This document shows positions 1 to 11,010 of a stretch of 64,000 nucleotides of DNA, one piece after another. The notes below the pieces were generated by a model. The model did not search any database. It was not told the DNA's origin and saw only the letters and a program-made list of their open reading frames with translations. Source of the DNA: Dipteronia dyeriana (lineage: Eukaryota; Streptophyta; Magnoliopsida; Sapindales; Sapindaceae); the NCBI GenBank assembly GCA_032871835.1, contig CM065301.1, positions 17,315,291 through 17,379,290 of the forward strand, in the 5' to 3' direction. The number at the start of each line of letters is the position of its first letter. Position 1 is the first letter of the stretch. The translations under genes and the position numbers were made by a program.

Positions 1-88
1 CCCGTTAGCATAATAAAGGGAAGAGCTGCATTTTTACAGCTTCGAAAGGTTAGATCATCTCATACCCAAACTCTATATCTATCTCTAA

Positions 89-379
89 CAGTGTTCTAGT
101 ACGCACTAGGTGCTAATCGGGAGGAGTCCCGACGTCTATCGCCTAGGCCAATCAATCAGCGATTAATCAGAAAATTTATTACTCTTCATCTCTCTCTCTC
201 TCTCTCTCCATCTCTCTTCATTTTCTTCATTCATTTTTGATCGATTAATTGACTGATTGATCGTCAATTAATCGGTCACCGACTAATAAGGCCGATTTTG
301 CCCATTTCGTTTCAGTTTGATGCCGACTAGCTGTATTGAGCCAATTAACCAGTATAGGTGACCGATTTCTAGAACACTG
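89..379. mobile_element. hAT-type MITE, 291 bp
   Basis: The ends are perfect 11-bp inverted repeats, CAGTGTTCTAG at 89-99 and its complement at 369-379. The flanks ATCTCTAA (81-88) and ATATCTAA (380-387) match at 7 of 8 bases, which fits the 8-bp target duplication of hAT elements. The interior is non-coding, with a CT run near 189-208 and a 12-bp inverted repeat with a 9-nt loop (242-253 / 263-274). No transposase is encoded, so it would depend on one supplied elsewhere. Confidence 0.75.
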
Positions 380-387
380 ATATCTAA

Positions 388-780
388 AATAGAGTTTCAA
401 AAGAGAATATTCTTTCTAGATTCTATCTCTAATATTTTTTCAATCCCATCACACTCTTTATCCTTATCTCTACCTCTATCTCTATTTCTATTTATATCTT
501 CAAATAACTTATATTTTCATTATTAGTTTTTACTTTCTTTTTATAATAACATTTGTATTTTTTTTTACATTTTTATAAAAGTATAATGTTTTATTAGTGC
601 ATGAATTTATAATAACTAATTTTTAGGTTCTAATATTTTTTAACTAATTATCTCAACCTACTTATTTATTTTTAACATTTTCAACCAATTTTCCCAACCT
701 ACTTATTTCTTTTCTAACTTTTTCATTCAAAATTTATTAAAAATCACAAAAGGGAGAAGAAAGAAGAGTTTGAAAAGCAT
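388..780. other. AT-rich sequence without a recognised gene
   Basis: Low-complexity, T-rich DNA with no ORF of note. The 5' LTR and the first half of gag expected for the copia element that follows were not found here, so that element is 5'-truncated or rearranged. Confidence 0.5.
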
Positions 781-1262
781 GGTCAACTCAAGTGTTACAA
801 GCTCAACATGATGCAAAAAAATTAGAGATATTACAAGCTCATTTTTTAATAACAGAACAATTTTGATCATGACTCAAAAGTTTGATCATGTGGTTTGCTC
901 CATTGAGGAGTCTAAAGATCTAGACTTTTTGTCTATTGATAAGTTATAAAGTAGCCTTATTGTGCATGAGCCGTGCATGATGGCTCATGTTAAGGATCAA
1001 TAAGCTTTGAAGGTCACTCATAGTGATCAATCTGGAGGAAGGGGTCGAGGTCGTGGAAGTTTTTGAGGAAGAGGATGAGGTAGAGGTGGAACTCTTGACA
1101 AGTCCACTGTGCAGTACTACAACTGCAACAAGCTAGGACATTTTCAATATGAGTGTCTAGGCAAGGAGAAAGAGTCTTACTATGCCGAAGTTAGTGAGGA
1201 AATACTGATGATGGCTTATGTGGATATCAAAAAAGCTTGTAGAGGAGATGTGTGGTTTATTG
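781..1262 (+). pseudogene. Copia gag C-terminal part and start of protease
   Basis: Around 869-960 the translation resembles the middle of Tork-type gag (KFDHVVCSIEESKDLDFLSI). A Gly/Arg-rich stretch (about 1030-1090) with two stops follows, then a zinc knuckle at 1112-1158 that reads YYNCNKLGHFQYEC. The first Cys of the CX2CX4HX4C motif is Tyr, so zinc binding is probably lost. The frame continues as MMAYVDIKKACRGDVWFI, the usual approach to the protease DSG motif, and is cut at 1262 by the Athila-like insertion. Confidence 0.85.
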
Positions 1263-1614
1263 CTTTCTAGGCATTCGATGCTGGTCGACCCCTCTTTGTG
1301 CGATGGTCGAGTGGCGCCCAGCTTGCACTCCTCCCCATTTGGTCTTCTAATGACCATTTTACAACCTTTGAGTTCTCTTTTAGCAAAAAAAAAATCTGCA
1401 CACTCATGAAACTCAACAAAGCACATCATTGCATGGGTTTAATACAATTCTAACTTTAAAAAAAAACCCAAACCTAAATTATGCATTGTCCATATTGCAT
1501 CCAATCTTTTCAAAACAAGCTCACAATGCATGATCCATGCTTGGAAAGGAAAAACTCAACTTTGCAATAATAACATACTCAAAATAAAAACTATATTTGC
1601 GAAAGCAAAATGAC
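1263..1614 (-). repeat. 3' end of the Athila-like element, truncated or divergent LTR
   Basis: This stretch lies between the integrase stop and the copia junction, where a 3' LTR is expected. It shares the short motif GTCGAGTGGCGC (1306-1317) with the 5' LTR repeats and has loosely similar downstream wording, but it does not start or end like the 5' LTR. Either most of the 3' LTR was deleted or the two ends come from different subfamilies. Confidence 0.45.
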
Positions 1615-2740
1615 CTAACTACTATTTACAATATGGTACCTCTCTTTTGATGATTCCTTAAGTGGGTTCTTTAAGAAGAACCGTCTTCTTCGGGACTCCA
1701 AAGCACTCTCCCAATAGAGTTTAAGTTTTTGCTCATTCACTTTGAACCTCTTCTTTGCTTCATTTTCAATTTCCATGATTCCGTATGGAAACACTTGAGT
1801 GACGGTATAGGGACCCATCCACCGACTTTTGAGCTTCCCGGGAAATAAACAAAGTATTGAGTTGAAAATGAGAACTTGATTCCCCACTTGAAAGTTTTTC
1901 TCCATAATTCTTCTATCATGCCACTTCTTGGTATTCTCCTTGTATATCCGGGCATTCGCATATGCTTCAAGCCGAATCTCATCAAGTTCATTGAGTTGGA
2001 GCAATCTCTTATCTCCTACCGCTTGCATATCAAAATTCAACTTTTTGATTGCCCAATATACCTTGTGTTTAAGCTCAATCGGAAGGTGACATGCCTTACC
2101 GTAGACAAGCTTATATAGAGACATGCCTAAGGGGGTTTTGAATGCCGTCCTATACATTCAAAGAGCATCATCAAGTTTCTTAGCCCAATCCTTTCACCGG
2201 TTTCACACCGTCTTCTCTAAAATACTCTTGATTTCCCGATTTGACACCTCTGCTTGACCATTTGCTTACGGATGGTAAGGGTAGTGATCTGATACTTCAC
2301 GCCATATTTCTTTAATAAAGTTTCAAACAACTTGTTGCAAAAATGAGAGCTTTCATCACTAATGATCGCTCTTAGAGTACTAAATCTTGTGAAGATGTTC
2401 TTCTTTAGGAATTTAGCGACCACATTGGCATCATTCTTGGGTGTGGCTATAGCTTCCACCCACTTTGACACGTAGTCAATCGCCACTAAGATATATTGGT
2501 TACCGTAAGAGCTTGGAAATGGTCTCATGAATCAATGCCCCATACATCAAACAATTCCACTTCAAGCATTACATTGAGTGGCATCTCATTCCTCTTGCTA
2601 ATATTGTCGATCCTTTGGCACCGGTCACATGCTTCCATAAAACTCCGTGCATCTCGAAATAATATAGGCCAATAGAACCTCTATTGGAGGACATTTCTTA
2701 CGGTTATAATTGCTCCAAAGTGACCCTCACTCCTTCGAGT
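1615..2740 (-). pseudogene. Athila-like integrase (pol C-terminal part)
   Basis: Sense order runs from about 2740 down to 1615. First come remains of the HHCC region (EACDRCQRIDNI near 2615-2650). The catalytic core follows at 2528-2217 (MRPFPSSYGNQYILVAIDYVSKW), with the second Asp in ISDESSHF, where the family usually has DGGSHF. A frameshift near 2260 breaks the segment before the catalytic Glu; in the next frame NGQAEVSNREIKS is readable. The last block, 2157-1615, is an uninterrupted 180-residue C-terminal domain (TAFKTPLGMS, LVYGKACHLP, AIKKLNFD). There is no active integrase. Confidence 0.85.
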
Positions 2741-4519
2741 GGCAGTGCATGAGGATATCCATCATCTCTTCCTCGGGTACACATCTTCGAATGAGTCCAT
2801 CACCATAAACCCGAAAAGGAATGGCTCGTCCCATAAGTATGACTTTGCATCGGAAAGGAACTTTATCTTTTGGTGGAAAGTCATCTCCACTGGTATGACC
2901 TCACTTGCTAGATAATTCACGAAATTGGCAAACCAATGAGTCATTAATTCTTGGACCACTAGTAAATGCTCATCCGGGAAGTGCTCATTGATGGGGTTTG
3001 GGGTTTGAGGTTTGAGGTTTCTATTTCTTCTTCCCTCTCTAGTCTTGAAAGGTGATCCGCCACCAAATTCTCCAATTTTTTTTATCGCGGATCTCCAATT
3101 CAAACCCTTGAAGTAAGAGCACCCACCTTAGAAGTCGTGGCTTGGATTCTTTCTTTCCCATTTAATACTTGATTGCCGTAAGATCGGTGTACACAATCAC
3201 TTTAGAACCTACCAGATAGGACCAGAATTAGTCAAAGGAAAATACAATGGCTAAAAGCTCATTTTCCGTGGTGGCATAGTTCACTTGAGCATCATTAAGG
3301 GTTTGGCTTGCATAGTAAATTACATGGAGCTTCTTATCTTTTCTTTGCCTCAAAACGGCTCACATCGCATGATCACTCACATCACATATGAGTTCGAAAC
3401 CCAATCGGGGGTGACATGATAGGGGTGGATATAAGCTCCTTATTCAACTTCTCAAATGCGAGGAGGCTTTTTTTATCAAAATTAAAGGGTGTGTCTTTCC
3501 CTAACAAGTTGCAAAGGGGCTTGGTGATTTTTGAGAAATCCTTGATGAAATGTCTATAGAACCCGTCATGTCCAAGAAAGTTTCTAATGCCCTTGATTGA
3601 GGTGAGAGGAGGTAGCTTCTCTATGACTTCTATTTTGGCTCTATCTACTTCAATCCGCTTGGATGATATCTGATGGCCTAACACAATGCCCTCTTTAACC
3701 ATGAAGTGGCTCTTCTCCCAATTTAGTACCAAATTGTTTTCTTCACACCGTTGCAAAACTAATCCCAAGTTCTTCAAACAATTATCAAAGGAGGATCCAA
3801 AAATTGAGAAGTTGTCCATGAACACGTCTATAAACCTCTTCACAATGTTCGAGAATATTGCCATCATGCACCGTTGGAAAGTGGTTGGTGCATTGCATAA
3901 CCCAAATGACATTCTTCTATATGCAAATGTGTCATAGGGACAAGTAAAAGTGGTCTTCTCTTGGTATTCGAGATCAATAGGGATTTTGTTGTAGCCGGAA
4001 TACCCATCAAGGAAACAATTGTAGTCATGACCGGCCAACCTCTCTAACATTTGATCTATGAACGTGAGTGGGAAATGGTCCTTCTGAGTGGCATTGTTCA
4101 ACTTCCGATAATCTATACATACTCTCCACCCGGTGACAGTTCTTTGAGGGATCAATTCATTGTTCTCATTTGGAACCACCGTCAATCCTCCATTCTTTTG
4201 GACTACTTACACCGGACTAACCCATTTACTATCCAAAATTGGATAGATGATACCCGCATCTAGTAGTTTCAAGACCTCCGCTCTAACTACTTCTTGAATG
4301 TTGGGATTTAGCCTCCTATGATGTTCCACCGAGGGGTTATGATCTTCTTCCATTAGTATTTTATGCATGCACAAAGTTGGACTAATACCTCTTATATCCG
4401 AGATGGACCATCCAATTGCCCTCTTGTGATCTCTTAAGACTCTTAGCAACTTCTCTTCTTCAAGTCTTGTCAAGAATCCGAAATGATAACCAGAAGTGAT
4501 GGTAATTCCCCTAAAAAGG
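2741..4519 (-). pseudogene. Athila-like reverse transcriptase and RNase H
   Basis: Sense runs from 4519 down. YAFLGELPSLLVIIS leads, after a one-base deletion near 4475, into LTRLEEEKLLRVLRDHK. The RT core has WRVCIDYRKLN, LDGYSGY and FGLCNAPTTFQRCM. The catalytic box is FMDNF, so the second Asp is Asn (codon at 3811-3813) and the RT should be inactive. RNase H (about 3380-3100) is broken by stops and frameshifts, though [12 protein letters not shown] and the following spacer (FVNYLAS, FLSDAKSYLWDEPF) can be read. The pol reading frame is interrupted at 4520 by the nested LTR-type insertion and resumes at 6715. Confidence 0.88.
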
Positions 4520-4524
4520 CATAC

Positions 4525-6709
4525 CGTAAAGACCTTGATTTTATGATTGGCTTATTTCATGACAAACTACACCACATTGGGGATGATTGTGTAATGGGTA
4601 GCTTAGGACCTCATTGGCAAGCTGCTAAGCATCTCCATGACTTCAAGAGTAGAAGGTATATTCACTTGACTTTGTCTCTTGAGGAGTTTAGGTGCACACA
4701 CACACCTCATGCATGCTTTGTTGATCTTGCATTTGTGTTGATATTATTTATATGTGTTTATCTCTTCACAATCACACTTGCACTTCATTTGTAAATTTAA
4801 GTGTGGTATTGTATTGTGTTTGCACTTGCAAGATGGTGCACTTGTTTTAGCACATTGAGTGACCATATGAGAAGGTCTCATTCTTCTCTTGGTTTGGTTA
4901 TATGGGGTAAGGTGTCTAGTTTCAAAAGAGTGTATTTCAATGATTTAAATATTTTTCAAAACTGACCTTTGTGTGGTCTTGTGACCATATCTTTTTATAT
5001 AATAATTCAAAATGAGTTTTGAAAATTAATGTACAAACTAGACACCCATAAATTTCCAATGGTATATTATTCGTAATATTTCATGACCGTTTGGATTGGT
5101 TTTAAAATCTCCAAAGTGACCATAAAAACAGGGCATCTCTGTTGTTGTTCGTTTCTGACCTTTTGTCACTAAAATGACCATAACTCTTTTTACAGATATC
5201 CAAATCATGTTTTGTAAATTGAATTAGAAAGTATACTTCCATACCTTTCCAATGGTATATTATACGAAAGGTTTGGATTTCGTTTGGTCATGTTTTGGAT
5301 CTCTCGAAGATTGAGTTGTTGTGCTGTCTGGCGTGTACAGCGGCCTAGACCGCTATTGTTGCCATGCAGAGCCAGCGACCTAGGCAGCGGTAATGTCCAG
5401 CCGTTCACTACTGACTAGGCACTTTCCTGACCAGCAGTATGCACAGCGGTCATGACGGGATTTTGTTTCCTAAGTCCAAAACGACGTCGTTTTGTGTAGG
5501 GCTTATTTATATATGTTCTCTTCTTCTTCCTTGTCTTCTTAGAGCTCAAAGAATACATTTTCAGAGAGAGAGAACCTCCATTAGAGAGAGAAAGCTTCAA
5601 GCTTTGTTATTTGACTCTCCAAATCCCAAACTTATCTTCATCTTGCATTCAAGCATCATTCCAAGAATGAGTTTTCATTGATTGGTAAGTAGAACCACCA
5701 TTGTTGTTCATTTATTGTTCTAACTTACCAAGACATGTCATTTATTGCTTAAATTAGCATTTTTTCATATCAATTGCATATTTATTGAAATTATGACATG
5801 TTTGGGGTTTGTATTGTGATAACTTGCATTATTAGGTCATTTATGCCTAAATAGCTAATCCATGAATGTTCATGTATACATAATTGATGATTTGGTTGAC
5901 TTTGTGCATCTAGTCTAGTTTATGAACATTTAATTGTATGCCTTATTGATTGCATTTCTTGATTGCAAAATTGCCCTTGATTATATGTTGTGACAACTTG
6001 TGTTGGTTGGACTTTTATTGACAATTAGGTTGTTAGATTTTATCTACACATCTAATTGAGTCCTTGGTATGGGCATGTAGGCGTTGTTTGATAACTATGA
6101 TGTTTAATTGCATTATATACATCTAGTTAAGCATTTTGTGTTTGGTCTTACACATAATTGCATTTGAGCATAGTGTCATATATACACTTAGACCATATAC
6201 TCTTCATTGAGTCAAAGTCTTGTGGCTTCGGTGTGAAGTTGCACAAGCAAGAGAAGCCTTGCCACCAAGGGTAGGTTGGCAAGCAATTGGTCGGGTATCC
6301 ACTTTAAAAGGCCCGAGGGGTAGAGTAAGAGGTGCTCACGCTAAGAGTAGTGGATCAGGGGATATCACTAGGAATTGAACCAAGAGTGGTGAGTGGCGGT
6401 GTCCATAGCCTGAGGTTGTCGAGAGTGAGAGTCCAAGTATCACTTGAGGGTGTAACCATTTATTCATATAGTGGATTTCTGTGACCAAGTGTGGCGCACT
6501 TAACAGCCCGTGGTTTTTCCCATTTGGAGGGTTTCCACGTATACATCTTGTGTTATTTATATTTCCGCACCGTACACTTGATGTTGTATGTTTGTTTTAT
6601 TGGGTGAATTTTAAATATTGACTAATCAAGAAAAATTGGTAATTGACTTGATTAAAACCTATTCACTCCCCTTCTAGGTTTAGACATACACGTTCTTAGG
6701 GCACTTTCA
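4525..6709 (+). mobile_element. LTR-type insertion inside the Athila-like pol region
   Basis: The Athila reading (SHLRY | AFLGE) is continuous if 4525-6709 is removed, with CATAC repeated at 4520-4524 and 6710-6714 as the target duplication. The right part (about 6230-6709) resembles the 3' half of LTRs of SIRE-like copia elements: a GTCGAGAGTGAGAGTCC stretch, a TTTCCACGTAT stretch, a CTATTCACTCCCCTTCTAG stretch, and an end in CA. This suggests a solo LTR or non-autonomous element. The left end does not begin with TG, so the exact class is uncertain. The short ORF at 4483-4794 crosses the junction and has no recognised domain. Confidence 0.68.
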
Positions 6710-6714
6710 CATAC

Positions 6715-7768
6715 CTCAAGTGAGAGGGTAGTTGCTTCAACTCTAGTTGAGGCAGTTTCTCAATGGATGGGGGTAGCTTTGGCTTCCCAACTTTGAGTTC
6801 TTCAAAATGGTTCATATTTCTTAAACTCTACAAGGTAGAGAGATCAATTGCAGGGCACACTCCGTTATGTCCGCATCCACATCATCTTCACTTTCACCAT
6901 GCATAATGCAAGCCTCTAGAGGCTCCATAGGACTCTCTTTTTACAAATACTCTCGAATCATAGGATCCACCACTTCAATTCTTGAACAACTCTCGGCCTC
7001 TCTAGGTATTTTCATGGCTTTCCTCAAGTCAAATTCAACCTTGTCTTCCCCAACCCATAAAGTCATTTTTTCATCCTTCAAATCAATCAAAGCACCCGTC
7101 GTTTTTAAGAATGGTCTTCCCATGCAACAAAATTTCAACATCTTCCTCCATCTCAAGGATAACAAAGTCTAAGGGGAAGTACAAACTCTCCACTTTCACT
7201 AGTGCATCTTCCAAGACCCTTCTTGGGTATTTGAGTGACCAATCCGCCAATTGAAGTGTCATGTGTGTTGGTTTCACCTCTCCAACATTTAACTTTTCAA
7301 ACACCGAAAAGGACATCAAATTGATACTTACTCCAGAGTCGATCAATGCCTTCCCAAACTTTGATGTGCCAATAGTGCATGGAATTGTGAACTTCCTGAG
7401 ATCTTGCAATTTTGGAGGCAACTTATTTTATAGTATTGCACTACACTATTCATTTAGAGGCACCATTTCAAAATCCTCCAATTTCTTCTTGTTTGCCAAG
7501 AGCACCTTCAAAAACTTGGTATACTTGGGTATTTGTGCCAAGGCTTCGGTGAATGGAATATTGATGTGAAGCTTCTTGAAAATTTCCAAGAATTTGGCAA
7601 AATGTTAAGCATCTCTATGCTTTCTTAATCGTTGAGGTAGGGAATGGGAGGTACATATGCCTTCACTTGTGGTGGTGGAGGTAAATCATGAGAAGTATTT
7701 GGGAGCACATTAACTTGGTTCTCCTCCACCGATGGGTCTTCAAACGCCTCCTCGTCTCCAACCACAAC
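6715..7768 (-). pseudogene. Athila-like protease region
   Basis: The segment from 7768 to about 7430 reads like the gag-protease spacer (FLKVLLANKKKLEDFEMVPL, ECSAIL), with an in-frame TAA at 7428-7430 where Gln is usual. The protease follows at 7421-6941: PPKLQDLRKFTIPCTIG, then ALIDSGVSINLMSFSVFEKL around the catalytic Asp. A frameshift lies near 7120. The tail GKPKLPPSIEKLPQLELKQL leads up to the RT and stops at the nested insertion. Confidence 0.85.
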
Positions 7769-9359
7769 TTATTTTCCTTTCCCAAAGTCTTTAGGAAGCT
7801 CAACTTCCTTACCACTTTTCAAATTGATTGTCTTGCATTGCTCCTTGGGATTAATCACCGTGTCACTTAGCAAAGTTCCTTGTTGGCAGACTTGAGACTC
7901 TCTAGCCAATTGACCAATTTGTGCTTCAAGATTTTGGATTGAGGCTTGTGAATGTTGTGCAATTTGATCAACTTTGATATCGAGTTTATTCAATATTATC
8001 AAGCTTAACCATGTACTTGGATAACAAGTCTTCAATTATCGGCTTTCTCTCAGTTAGATATTGGTGGGGTTTATTTTGGAAGTGGGGTTGTTGGTTAGGA
8101 GGGGCTTGTTGTGTATGGTGAATTGGGTGGTTTGAAAGTTGGTTGGTGTTGTTGGGGTTGTAGGTTGTCTTTCCATGAGAAGTTAAGGTGATTTTTCCAC
8201 CCGGGATTGTAGGTGTTGAAATAAGGGTTATTGTTTGGGTTAGGGTTTTGGTTGTTGGAGTTGTGGTAGGGAAAAATTTTGTTGTAGTTCACAAATGAGA
8301 CTTGTTCTATTGGTCCATTTGCAAATGGGTTCCGGCTTGACAATCTACACTTTCATGAGTCCCCGAACACCAATCACAATTCATCATATTTACTTGGGTT
8401 ATACTAGAGCTTGCCAACTTGCTAACTTTGTTGGACAAAGCCTCTATTTGAGCTTGCATTGTGGTCATTTGATCAATTGCCACCATGCCGGGTGCATCCC
8501 TTGGTATCTTTCGGTCATCCCCCCCAATAGTTATTTGCAATTGATATTTTTTCAATTAAATCATAGGATGCGTCCATTGACTTGTTTATCAAAGAACCAC
8601 CCACCGAAGCATCCACAAATTGGCGAGTGGTTAAGTTCATACCCAGGTAGAATTTCTCTACAATTGACCATTTCGGTCTCCCATGACATGGACATTTCCT
8701 CAATAACTCCTTGTATCTCTCACATGCTTCATACAAGGATTCCGATTCAAATTTGGAGAATTCATGAATATCATTCATCAATTGTGTCGCATTTTCGGGA
8801 GAGAAGTACTTACTTAAGAATGCTTGGGCCAACTCATCCAAAGTAGTAATCGATCCTGGTGCCAATGAATCATATCAACCCTTAGCTCAGTCCTTTAATG
8901 AGAAAGGGAAGATCCTCAACCGAATTGTATTGTTTGTAGCCCCGTTGATCTTGAATATTGAGCAAATTTGGTCAAAATTCCTCAAATGCCTGTTGGGGTC
9001 TTCACTTAGTAAACCGCCAAATTGTCCCATCATTGTCAACATTTGAAAAACATGGGATTTGATCACAAAGTTGTTCGCGGCTATCGTTGGGAGTTGAATT
9101 GGCGATATGTTTGGATCCACCCTTGGCATCACATAATCACTCATAGCCTTGTCATCTTCTCCATTTTGCTCATCCCCCCCCGCCCCCCTTGGGCTGCAGC
9201 TAGTATGGGATCTTGATCCCCCACTCCGTCTTCCATTGCTAGTCTTCGAATCCTTCTATTTCTCTGGGTCATTCCCTTAATATCCGGATTGAACCTCAAA
9301 TCCTGTAAATTGTTACTCCTTGTACTGTGATGCATACAAGAGCAACCGCCTACAATCAC
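7769..9359 (-). pseudogene. Athila-like gag
   Basis: The N-terminal block 9359-9141 ends in a shift at a C-rich run (9174-9188). The conserved gag core follows (9144-8887: PRVDPNISPIQLPTIAANNF, FGGLLSEDPNRHLRNF). An in-frame TGA at 8887-8889 replaces the usual Arg/Trp, then ITTLDELAQAFLSKYFSPE and a long helical region continue. Near 8340-8390 a zinc-knuckle-like CDWCSGTHESVDC keeps its CCHC spacing. The Asn/Pro-rich C-terminal part and ASIQNLEAQIGQLARESQ complete it. At least three breaks make it non-functional. Confidence 0.88.
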
Positions 9360-9435
9360 AAGAAAATGAACACAAAGTAAAAAGTCTAAATTAGTAATGA
9401 ATCAGCTAGTAGTGATATCAAGAAACCGCTCAATA

Positions 9436-9451
9436 CCCGATAACGGCGCCA
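9436..9451 (-). other. Primer-binding site of the Athila-like element
   Basis: On the minus strand it reads TGGCGCCGTTATCGGG. This is close to the Asp-tRNA-complementary site TGGCGCCGTTGCCGGG typical of Athila/Tat elements. It starts 5 nt after the LTR end at 9457, which fixes that LTR boundary. Confidence 0.82.
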
Positions 9452-9456
9452 AAAAT

Positions 9457-11010
9457 TGATCAACTCCTAAATGAGCACCCGCAATAGCACGGAGCCATGG
9501 GAGTAGCACAATGATAAATAAGATTCGTTCCACAAGGATTGATGAATTGATTACCACAATTGATTGATTAAACTACTATTTAGACAAGCAAATATTTGAT
9601 TATTCAATTAGACTACTAACACTAATTAAATATAAACTACTCCTAGAGTGTAACTAATGAAACTTAACAAGCAAGCAAGGCAAAGTCACACACAAGCAAT
9701 TGATTGTATTACTATAAAGAACTTAAGCTAAGACCTTGATTCCACCTAGCCAATCCTCACCAATTCATAGACACACCATTATGAATAAATTATGCAATAT
9801 GAATGTAGACTCGTGACACCCTCTAGTATTCTCTACTCTCTCTTGAGTAATAGAAACAACACTTATATGCACCAATAACCTATCTCTCGATGGTCATCCG
9901 GAATACATACAAGTTCATTAAGCTTAGTGGTTCACTAAGTGAGTCCTAGAGACTAGCTTTGAGTATTTCTACCTTACTAGACCTCTATCATGCATTTCAT
10001 CAAGCATGTTGTATGCTTCTCCTCTCGGAACATCACACAACAACCAAATACACATCAAATGCTAGTTAGACACTCAATGTTAATTAAAGCATGAAATACA
10101 TATACATAAACATAAGCAATATGAATAAAGTGGTGGTCTTTATTAGTAAATCATGGAAAAGGCTTCATCTTGGCCTTAGCCAAGATGAATTTAGTTCATA
10201 ATGTATGAAATGGCTACAAAAGATGTGATTATCATACAAGCCATAATCAAATACAAGTACTAAATGAAAGAGAGAAAGGTTAAGAATAAACTAAGTGTAG
10301 ATGTCCTCTCTCTTGGTTGGTTGAATGTGTTTGACTTGCTTCTTCTCTTGATGCTCACCTCTTGCTCCAAAGATGTGTTTTTGTGGTGGGAAATGGTGGG
10401 AAGGTTGGGTGTTTGGTGTTTGGTATAGTGGATTTGAAGTTTGATGATGGATGGAGGTTTGATGAAGTGATTTGGTGAAGGATTTAAGTGGAAGGTAAGG
10501 GATTTGGGTGAAAGGTGGTGTTTTGGGGTTTTGGATTGTAAATGGAGGAGTTGAAGCTTAGGGTCATGCAAGAGGTGTCCTAAATAGCTCAAGAAAGGGT
10601 ATTTATATGTTTAAGAATGAGGCACGAATCTAGAAGTTATGTTGAGTTGGACTGTTGCGTTGGCGTTGTGATTGTCGAGTGGCGCTTCACCAGCGCAACA
10701 CCACTGATCTCGTGCGTTAGTGAGGGTGGTGCTGGTCGAGTGGTGCCTCACCAACAAAATACCACTGATCTCATGCACGGGGTAAGGGTGGCACCGGTCG
10801 AGTGGTGCCTCACCAATGCCATCTTTGACCTTTTGTGACTTCAGTTCTTCCGCTTTGGCCCCAACTTTTCTCAATTTTACACTATTACCCTGGATTGCTA
10901 AAGGAACCTGCACAAACTCAATACACCATTAAATACTCGATTTTTACTCAGGAACGAGTGCAATTGACAGGATATGGAGGTTACACCGAGTGTAGAAATG
11001 GGAGTTATCA
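9457..11010 (-). repeat. 5' LTR of the Athila-like element, 1554 bp
   Basis: On the minus strand it begins TGATAACTCC and ends GGAGTTGATCA, an imperfect inverted pair with TG...CA ends. The outer end abuts the copia protease codons at 11011 and the inner end lies 5 nt from the primer site. It holds no gene; the ORF at 10260-10592 is low-complexity LTR sequence. Imperfect 61-62-bp repeats lie near its outer end. Confidence 0.85.
10662..10825. repeat. Imperfect 61-62-bp tandem repeat in the Athila-like LTR
   Basis: The motif GTCGAGTGG recurs at 10674, 10735 and 10797, each time followed by a variant of CGCTTCACCA and, in the first two units, by ACCACTGATCTC. There are about 2.6 units. The same core appears once at 1306 in the 3' end of the element. 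Confidence 0.8.

Larger units (their letters stand above)
1263..11010 (-). mobile_element. Athila-like Ty3/gypsy retrotransposon inserted in the copia protease region
   Basis: Read on the minus strand the order is 5' LTR (11010-9457), an Asp-tRNA-type primer site, gag, protease, RT, RNase H and integrase, the last ending at 1615. No env-like ORF follows. The target duplication is short: ATTG at 1259-1262 and 11011-11014, with the fifth base C on the left and T on the right. The left end has no recognisable full copy of the 1.55-kb LTR, only about 350 bp. Stops, frameshifts and a second nested insertion (4525-6709) show it is inactive. Assignment to Athila rests on the protein motifs and primer site, which I recognise but could not search. 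Confidence 0.85.

Noticed and set aside
4483..4794. 103-residue ORF as a new gene
   Set aside because: It begins in inverse Athila pol sequence and crosses the insertion junction, so it is a chance frame.
9141..10592. Host gene candidates in the Athila LTR and gag region
   Set aside because: 10260-10592 lies wholly in the LTR and is low-complexity; 9141-9359 is the start of gag, not a separate gene.
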